Below the pieces are notes generated by a model. It made no database searches. It had not been told where the DNA came from and saw only the letters and a program-made list of their open reading frames with translations. The translations under genes and the position numbers were made by a program. From NCBI GenBank assembly GCA_900769175.1, contig CAAGFP010000155.1, positions 1 to 7,804 on the forward strand: a DNA stretch of 7,804 bases. The letters run 5' to 3'. Shown piece after piece: positions 1 through 5,600 of the stretch (within the stretch, counting starts at the first letter, position 1; each line of letters starts with the position of its first letter). The DNA comes from Lachnospiraceae bacterium (GTDB taxonomy: Bacteria > Bacillota > Clostridia > Lachnospirales > Lachnospiraceae).

Positions 1-1
1 C

Positions 2-1993
2 ATACAGGGTGACGGGTTGCTGGTGTCCTGGTGCATTGGACATCTGGTGAGTATGGCCGACGCAGGCAGCTATGACGAGCGTTTCAAAAAGTGGCGATAC
101 GAAGATTTGCCGATTCTGCCTGAGGACTGGAAATATACGCTGACCCCCGGCAAGGAAAAGCAGTTTTCCGTCTTAAAGGAGCTGATGCATCGCCCCGATG
201 TGACGGAGCTGGTGAACGGCTGCGACGCCGGGCGCGAGGGTGAGCTGATTTTCCGCTTTGTCTATGAACAGGCAGATTGCCGAAAGCCGTTCAAGCGGCT
301 GTGGATTTCTTCTATGGAGGACAGCGCGATCCGTGAGGGCATGGACACGCTCAAAGACGGGCGCGACTATGACCCGCTGTATCATTCGGCGCTGTGTCGT
401 GCGCGGGCAGATTGGCTGGTGGGCATCAATGCCACCCGCCTTTTCTCCGTGCTGTACAATAAGACGCTGAATGTGGGGCGCGTTCTTTCCCCGACGCTGA
501 ATCTACTGGTGGAGCGCGACGGGAAGATTGCCACGTTCAAGAAAGAAAAATATCATATTGTGCAGATCGGCTGTGGCAGTGTGAAAGCGGAAAGTGAGCG
601 CATTGCCGACGCTGCCGAAGCAAATGCCCTGCAAACGGCTTGCGAACATTCGCAGGCCGTTTGTACTTCTCTAAAAAAAGAGAAGAAAACCATGCAGCCC
701 CCGAAGCTCTATGACCTTACTTCCTTGCAGCGGGAAGCCAACCGCATTTACGGCTTTACTGCCAAGCAGACCCTTGATTATGCCCAAGCCCTGTACGAAA
801 AGCGGCTGCTGACCTATCCGAGAACGGACAGCAATTACATCACTTCCGACATGGAACAGTCGGCGGCTGACCTTATCGCGACACTGCTGCCACAGCTTCC
901 CTTTATGCAGGGCGTGGAGCTTGCTCCGGAGATGGGGCGCGTTATCAACAATGCCAAGGTATCGGATCATCACGCAATCCTGCCCACAGCGGAGTTTGCA
1001 AAGGCTGGTTTTGCGGGACTTGCAGAAAGCGAAAAGAAACTGATGTCCCTTATCTGCTGCAAGCTGTTCTGTGCCGTCGCGCCGCCCCATGTGTACAAAG
1101 CTGTCACCGCTGTATTTGAGTGCGGCGGCGAACAGTTCACAGCAAAAGGCAAAACGATTCTGACTGAGGGCTGGAAAGGCATTGACACCCGTTTTCGTCT
1201 GACGCTGAAAGGAAAGAGCGACGAGGAAGCCGAGGACGAAGCGATCCTGCCGGAGCTTGCCGAGGGACAGACCTTTGACAACCCTGCCGCATCCGTTTCA
1301 GAGCATTACACCACCCCGCCGAAACCCTATACCGAAGATACGCTGCTGTCCGCTATGGAGAGCGCAGGCAAGGAGGATATACCCGATGAAGCCGAACGCA
1401 AGGGTCTGGGTACTCCAGCAACCCGCGCTGCCATGATCGAAAAGCTGCTGTCTACCGGATTTGTGGAGCGCAAGGGCAAAAGCCTTGTACCGACCAAAGA
1501 CGGCATAAATCTGGCGGTCATTCTGCCGGATATGCTGAAATCCCCGCAGCTTACGGCTGAATGGGAAAGCAGGCTGACCGAGATTGCTAAAGGTAACGCA
1601 GATCCGGATGAGTTTATGGGCGGCATTGCCGAGCTGACGCGGGAGCTGGTGAAGCAGTATTCTCACATCACTGAGGACGGGAAAAAACTGTTTGCACCGG
1701 AAAAGGAAGCCATTGGCACCTGCCCCCGCTGCGGCAGCCCCGTCTATGAGGGAAAGAAAAACTTTTATTGTTCCAACCGCGCCTGCCGCTTTGTCATGTG
1801 GAAGAACGACAGATTTTTTGCGAGCAGGAAAACAGTATTTTCAAAGAAAATCGCTGCTGCGCTCTTGAAAGATGGTAAGGCAAAGGTCAAAGGCTTGTAT
1901 TCTGAGCGCACAGGTAAAACCTATGACGGTACGGTGCTTCTCTGCGACACAGGCGATCAGTATGTGAATTACCGTATCGAGCAGCGAAAATGA
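2..1993 (+). CDS. topB: DNA topoisomerase III (type IA), 5' end outside window
   Basis: Type IA topoisomerase, which cuts one DNA strand through a tyrosine link and passes another strand through; element-borne copies are thought to resolve DNA during conjugation or replication. The frame is open to the left edge (663 codons visible); the family start lies about 30 residues upstream, so the TTG at 17 is not the start. Motifs seen in order: the N-terminal VSWCIGHLV block (23-49); the TOPRIM acidic motif DAGREGE (224-244); VGRVLSPT (473-496); the catalytic tyrosine in TYPRTDS (Tyr codon 815-817); SDHHAILPT (962-988); GLGTPATR (1403-1426); and a C-terminal zinc ribbon CX2C-X12-CX4C with cysteine codons at 1721, 1730, 1769 and 1784. 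Full length would be near 690-700 residues, normal for TopB. TOPRIM has DAGREGE rather than a DxD form, and GRVLSPT rather than the GRVQ form; I believe both occur in the Firmicutes element subfamily. It is coupled to the next gene by ATGA. Confidence 0.93.
   Translation: MQGDGLLVSWCIGHLVSMADAGSYDERFKKWRYEDLPILPEDWKYTLTPGKEKQFSVLKELMHRPDVTELVNGCDAGREGELIFRFVYEQADCRKPFKRLWISSMEDSAIREGMDTLKDGRDYDPLYHSALCRARADWLVGINATRLFSVLYNKTLNVGRVLSPTLNLLVERDGKIATFKKEKYHIVQIGCGSVKAESERIADAAEANALQTACEHSQAVCTSLKKEKKTMQPPKLYDLTSLQREANRIYGFTAKQTLDYAQALYEKRLLTYPRTDSNYITSDMEQSAADLIATLLPQLPFMQGVELAPEMGRVINNAKVSDHHAILPTAEFAKAGFAGLAESEKKLMSLICCKLFCAVAPPHVYKAVTAVFECGGEQFTAKGKTILTEGWKGIDTRFRLTLKGKSDEEAEDEAILPELAEGQTFDNPAASVSEHYTTPPKPYTEDTLLSAMESAGKEDIPDEAERKGLGTPATRAAMIEKLLSTGFVERKGKSLVPTKDGINLAVILPDMLKSPQLTAEWESRLTEIAKGNADPDEFMGGIAELTRELVKQYSHITEDGKKLFAPEKEAIGTCPRCGSPVYEGKKNFYCSNRACRFVMWKNDRFFASRKTVFSKKIAAALLKDGKAKVKGLYSERTGKTYDGTVLLCDTGDQYVNYRIEQRK
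1990..1993 (+). promoter_or_regulatory. ATGA stop/start overlap (translational coupling)
   Basis: The topoisomerase stop TGA (1991-1993) lies inside the ATG of the Cys-rich gene. The bases just upstream hold only a weak GAG as ribosome binding site, so termination-reinitiation is the likely way the second gene is translated, giving linked amounts of the two proteins. Confidence 0.8.
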
Positions 1994-2370
1994 TCCGGCT
2001 GAATGAAGCGCAGTATCGCAAGGTGAAAAAGCTGACTCGCCGCCTTTGTGCAAACAATGACGGCGGATGCTGCTTGCTGCTGGACGACGGGGATCCGTGT
2101 GTATGTGTGCAGGCGATCAGCTTTTCTCTGCTGTGCCGGTATTTTCGGGAAGCGGTACTGCCTGCCGACCGGGAGCTGTGCGCGGATATTATGCGCCAGC
2201 ATGACACACGCAAAAAATGTGAACTGTGCGGCAAGCCATTCCACGCCCGCAGCAATCGCGCCAAATACTGCGACGCCTGCGCAGTATTGGCGGCGCGGCG
2301 GATGGCTTGTGAACGCAAGCGCCGTGAACGCGAAAGAAACGCAAAAACAAAGCTGCAAGTCACGGTTTAG
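1990..2370 (+). CDS. Cysteine-rich VLP protein (126 aa), coupled to topB
   Basis: Small basic protein recognised as the Cys-rich VLP family (named for its conserved VLP motif) that commonly follows topB in Firmicutes conjugative elements; its function is not known to me. It has 12 cysteines in 126 residues. The N-terminal half carries the family signature: C20, CC at 27-28, CVC at 37-39, C49 and AVLPAD at 55-60. The C-terminal half has a separate zinc-finger-like unit CX2C-X13-CX2C (C77, C80, C94, C97) and then an Arg/Lys-rich helix-like tail (103-122), which suggests nucleic acid contact (inference). The ATG overlaps the topoisomerase stop as ATGA and no strong Shine-Dalgarno precedes it, so translation probably depends on ribosomes finishing topB. 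No signal peptide or membrane segment is seen. A role as a small partner of the topoisomerase is possible but unproven. Confidence 0.88.
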   Translation: MIRLNEAQYRKVKKLTRRLCANNDGGCCLLLDDGDPCVCVQAISFSLLCRYFREAVLPADRELCADIMRQHDTRKKCELCGKPFHARSNRAKYCDACAVLAARRMACERKRRERERNAKTKLQVTV

Positions 2371-2395
2371 GGGCTGAAAAAGCCTTGAAGCAAGC

Positions 2396-2466
2396 CGCTT
2401 TCCAGCCGCACTTTTGGTGTGCGAGGGATAAACCTACCAAATAGCCGAAAAACGGCTTTGAAAGCG
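2396..2466 (+). other. Possible three-way-junction RNA structure
   Basis: CGCTTTC (2396-2402) pairs with GAAAGCG (2460-2466). Enclosed are hairpin CGCAC/GTGCG (2407-2411/2419-2423, 7-nt loop) and hairpin AGCCG/CGGCT (2443-2447/2453-2457, A5 loop). All arms are exact Watson-Crick matches, but the small ones are only 5 bp and could arise by chance. Confidence 0.35.
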
Positions 2467-2477
2467 TGACATACGAG

Positions 2478-2496
2478 TTTCCGGCTCTGCCGGAGA
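2478..2496 (+). other. Tight hairpin with TCT loop
   Basis: CCGGC (2481-2485) pairs with GCCGG (2489-2493) around a 3-nt loop. The stem extends outward by T-A (2480/2494), T.G (2479/2495) and T-A (2478/2496). It is GC-rich and probably stable. It is followed by an A/G-rich stretch rather than T residues, so it is not an intrinsic terminator. Its 3' arm overlaps a stretch (2492-2500) able to pair instead with 2553-2561. Confidence 0.55.
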
Positions 2497-2520
2497 AAAG
2501 AAAGTTACGCAGCAAGCATA

Positions 2521-2540
2521 GGGAGTGTAGCTACACTCCC
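2521..2540. repeat. Perfect 20-base palindrome
   Basis: GGGAGTGTAG is followed directly by its exact reverse complement CTACACTCCC, with no spacer. As DNA this is an ideal two-fold site for a dimeric regulator. As RNA it could form an 8-bp stem with an AGCT loop. A related ACTCCC recurs at 2595-2600. Confidence 0.7.
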
Positions 2541-2541
2541 T

Positions 2542-2583
2542 ACAAATCCCCGCTTTTCTCCTTAAAGATTGGCGGGGATTTGT
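2542..2583 (+). promoter_or_regulatory. 12-bp stem-loop carrying an anti-Shine-Dalgarno in its loop
   Basis: ACAAATCCCCGC (2542-2553) pairs perfectly with GCGGGGATTTGT (2572-2583). The 18-nt loop (2554-2571) contains CTCCTT (2558-2563), exactly complementary to AAGGAG (2619-2624) in the ribosome binding site of the polyvalent gene. A pseudoknot-like loop-to-SD pairing is thus possible. Only four T residues (2586-2589) follow the stem, so termination here would be weak at best. Confidence 0.5.
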
Positions 2584-2586
2584 CCT

Positions 2587-2603
2587 TTTGGGATACTCCC
2601 AAA
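2587..2603 (+). other. Hairpin just upstream of the ribosome binding site
   Basis: TTTGGGA (2587-2593) pairs with TCCCAAA (2597-2603) around a 3-nt loop (TAC), ending 14 bases before the Shine-Dalgarno. It is an exact match. It could help place the upstream loop near the ribosome binding site, or compete with pairing to the 2521-2540 palindrome. Confidence 0.5.
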
Positions 2604-2617
2604 CCCCTATATTTTTG

Positions 2618-2624
2618 AAAGGAG
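2618..2624 (+). promoter_or_regulatory. Ribosome binding site of the polyvalent gene
   Basis: AAAGGAG lies 7 bases before the ATG at 2632 and settles the start there. An in-frame TTG at 2569 lies inside the hairpin region and has no such site. Confidence 0.88.
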
Positions 2625-2631
2625 CGAACGC

Positions 2632-5600
2632 ATGAGTGATTATGAAGCAAGACCCTTTGAGTTGACTGCCAAGGACACCGAGGGCAAAGTAAAGGAAGTG
2701 ACGGAACGGCTGGAAGCCGGTGTGCGGGAGCTGTTTGAAAGTGAACGCTATCAAGCCTATCTGAAAGCCATGTCCAAGTTCCATGATTACAGTCTGAACA
2801 ATACGCTGCTGATTCTGATGCAAAAGCCGGACGCCTCCCTTGTTGCAGGCTTTGGAAAGTGGCGCGATGACTTTGAGCGTCATGTAAAGCGCGGAGAAAA
2901 AGGCATAAAAATCTTTGCCCCGGCACCGTACACCATAAAGAAAGAAGCGGAAAAGATCGACCCGGATACCGGGCAGCCGGTGATCGGTGCTGACGGTAAG
3001 CCCGTCATGGAGCAGCAGGAAATCAAGATCCCTGCCTTTAAGGTGGTAAGCGTCTTTGATGTGAGCCAGACCGACGGCAAGGAGATCCCCGATCTTTCGG
3101 TAGATGCATTGACCGGCAGCGTTGAGCAATACGAGGATTTTTGGCGCGTACTGAAAGAGGTTTCCCCGGTGCCGGTGGAACTGGAAAAGATCGAGGGCGG
3201 CGCACACGGCTATTACAGCCTTACAGATAAACGCATTGCTGTTGACGAGGGCATGAGCGAACTGCAAACAATCAAGACCCTAATCCACGAGATTGCCCAC
3301 GCAAAGCTGCATGACATTGATCTGAACGCACCAACGGAGGAAATGGAGAACCGTCCAAACCGGCGTACCCGTGAGGTGGAGGCGGAAAGCATCGCCTTTA
3401 CGGTGTGCCAGCACTTCGGGCTGGATACTTCTGATTACTCTTTCGGATATGTTGCCGGTTGGAGCAGCGATAAAGAAATCAAGGAACTAAAAGCGTCCCT
3501 TGAAACCATCCGTACCACGGCAAGTGCGCTGATTACCGAAATTGAGGAACGCTTGCAGGCGCTTTCGCAGCAGCGGGAAACGGAACAGGAGCAGGAAACC
3601 GCAGCACTGACAGAACCACAGCCGGAAAATACCTTTTCCATTTATCAGCTCAAAGGCGGCGACGAAACAAGGGATTACCGGTTTGAGCCGCTGGAACGGC
3701 TGAGGGAACTTGGTCTTTCTGTACAGAAAGACAATTACGATCTTGTATATTCTGCGCCGCTGTCTGACGGGGAAACCTTAGAGGATCTATTTGTGCGTTT
3801 TAATGTGGAACGCCCCGAGGATTTCACAGGGCATAGTCTTTCCATGTCCGATGTCATTGTACTGCGTCATGGAGAGCAGCAAAGCGCCCATTATCTTGAT
3901 AGGGGCGGTTATACCGAAATACCGGAGTTCTTACAGCAGGGGCAAAATATCCGGCAGGAAGCAGCGCAGCCGGTATTTGAGCAAATCCCACCTGAACGGC
4001 AGCAGACGATCCGGGACGAGGTACAGGCCACCTTGCAAATGTTGGTAGATACCGATATGCAGCTCTCCGGTGAGGTATCGCAGGGTACGCTTGGTGCGCT
4101 GACGGCACAGGGATATGTCCTGCAGGACGGACAAATCTCCAAGGCAGAGCAGGAAGAGGTCCCGCCCAACACCGAACCACAGGAGCAAAACCCGCCGAGT
4201 ATAACCCCTCTCACCGATTTACAGAAAAAGGCGGTTGAACTTGCAAAGAAATATGACGGTCTGCCCATGCAGGATAAGATCGATGTGATTGCGCAGTGCT
4301 TTGGCAGCACCACCGGAAAAATTGAGACTTCACCGTGCAGCGGCAAATGGCGAGGTACAAGCGACGTTTCAATCCGCTTCGACACCGGTACCTCTCTGTT
4401 TATTGGTAATCAGGCGACCCCTAAAGCCAAAACGAAAGCCGTACAGCAGGAGTTTGTCAATACCGCTTTGGTGCAGTACAACCCGGAGATCATCGACACG
4501 GCAAAGGAAACTGCGCTTGCTGCCCTCATGGAGCGTGAAGCAAAAGACAATGCCATTGCCGCAGAAAGGGGCTTGCAGCCGTATACCCTGCTGGGCGTTG
4601 AGTTCAACGACGGCACAGATGATAAGATCAGCGGATACATGGGATGGTACTATGTGACACTGGCAGTTGACGGCAAAATCTGTTCTCACATGGAAACCGG
4701 ATTAAACCATGACATTGCAGCAGGCAGGGTAAGCACAGCGCCTACACGGGAGAATTACTATACCGCAGGCGCGTTGAAAGAAAGTGACGTGGACTATGTG
4801 TTCAATAACGTGGGCTTTTCTTCTACCTCTGAGCTGTATTCTCTGCATATCAGTGATGCCGTCCGGGAGCGTGCTGAACAGGCGCTTTCAGAGCGCAACG
4901 CTGCTGCGGGATCGGAAAAGGAATTGCCGCCGTCCCTTGATCCGGCTGTGCAGCCAGTGGTGACAATCATTTGGAGCGAAAGCGACAAGCTGCAAGAGGG
5001 CGAACAACTGCCCCTTGCCCGCGCTGATGCGCTGTTCAAAACGCTGGATGAGGAAAAGCGCACCGAGCGCGAGAAGCCCGGATATACAGGCGGATGGTAT
5101 GACAAGACCAAGTTCCGCATTGATTGTACCTTTGACGGTGAGCGCGACAGCTACGAGGGACGGCAGGATTTCGGGGATGGGGACGGCTCTCTGATCGACC
5201 ATATTGAGGCCTATCACGAATACTACGCCAATGATGAAAGCTGGCAAAACTATGTGCTGCACAATCAGGGTGCTGAAAGCTGGGAGCAGGACAAAGCAGA
5301 ACGGGAAATGATTCTCTCCGAGTTTGTGCCGTATATGCGTCTGCATTGCAATCTCTATGAGCAGGAACGCACCGCAACGGATGTGCTGGAAAACGGCGAA
5401 AATCTGACGCCGGAACAGACTGCGTATTTTACCGCCGTACTTGCCCATGTGGACACCTGCCGGGAAAAACTGAATGCAGGCGATTACCATCTGCCCGACC
5501 CACCCCAGTTCGCAGACTTTGCACAGGAAACCGCAGAAATGGAAACCTACAAAGACCATGTGCGGGAAGAAATCGCACAGGAAGCCGCAGCAGCGGGCAT

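Larger units (their letters stand above)
2371..2631 (+). promoter_or_regulatory. Structured non-coding leader of the polyvalent gene
   Basis: No credible ORF on either strand: the + strand has no ATG before 2632 and the minus-strand frames here are unsupported. The stretch is packed with inverted repeats. They are a long-range pairing 2396-2402/2460-2466 enclosing two small hairpins (2407-2423 and 2443-2457), a tight hairpin 2478-2496, a perfect palindrome 2521-2540, a 12-bp stem 2542-2553/2572-2583, and a hairpin 2587-2603 just before the ribosome binding site. I see no convincing promoter with both -35 and -10 elements and no good T-tract terminator. It may therefore be an internal leader within one long transcript, a cis-regulatory RNA, or a DNA site such as a protein-binding or single-strand origin region. 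Pairings were found by eye and are not folded energetically. Confidence 0.6.

Noticed and set aside
17..19. TTG as start of the topoisomerase
   Set aside because: The frame continues upstream to the left edge with family-like residues, so this is an internal Leu codon of a truncated gene.
2048..2377. Plus-strand 109-codon frame inside the Cys-rich gene
   Set aside because: It is a shifted-frame shadow of the recognisable VLP protein, with no ribosome binding site or family match.
2542..2589. Intrinsic terminator from the 12-bp stem
   Set aside because: The loop is 18 bases long and only four T residues follow, after two C residues; this is weak as a terminator, so it is kept as a regulatory hairpin only.
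2588..2614. Possible promoter (TTGGGA ... TATATT) before the polyvalent gene
   Set aside because: Spacing is only 15 bases, the -35 is poor and lies in a hairpin arm, and transcription would begin at or in the ribosome binding site.
2569..2631. In-frame TTG start giving a 21-residue N-terminal extension of the polyvalent protein
   Set aside because: It has no ribosome binding site and sits in the hairpin region, while ATG 2632 has AAAGGAG at ideal spacing.
2371..2631. Origin of transfer (oriT)
   Set aside because: Inverted repeats alone are not enough: there is no adjacent relaxase gene and no nick motif I can recognise.
2434..3267. Minus-strand open frame of 277 codons covering part of the gap
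   Set aside because: Most of it is antisense to the conserved ArdC-like and peptidase domains; no domain is recognised and the composition is shadow-like.
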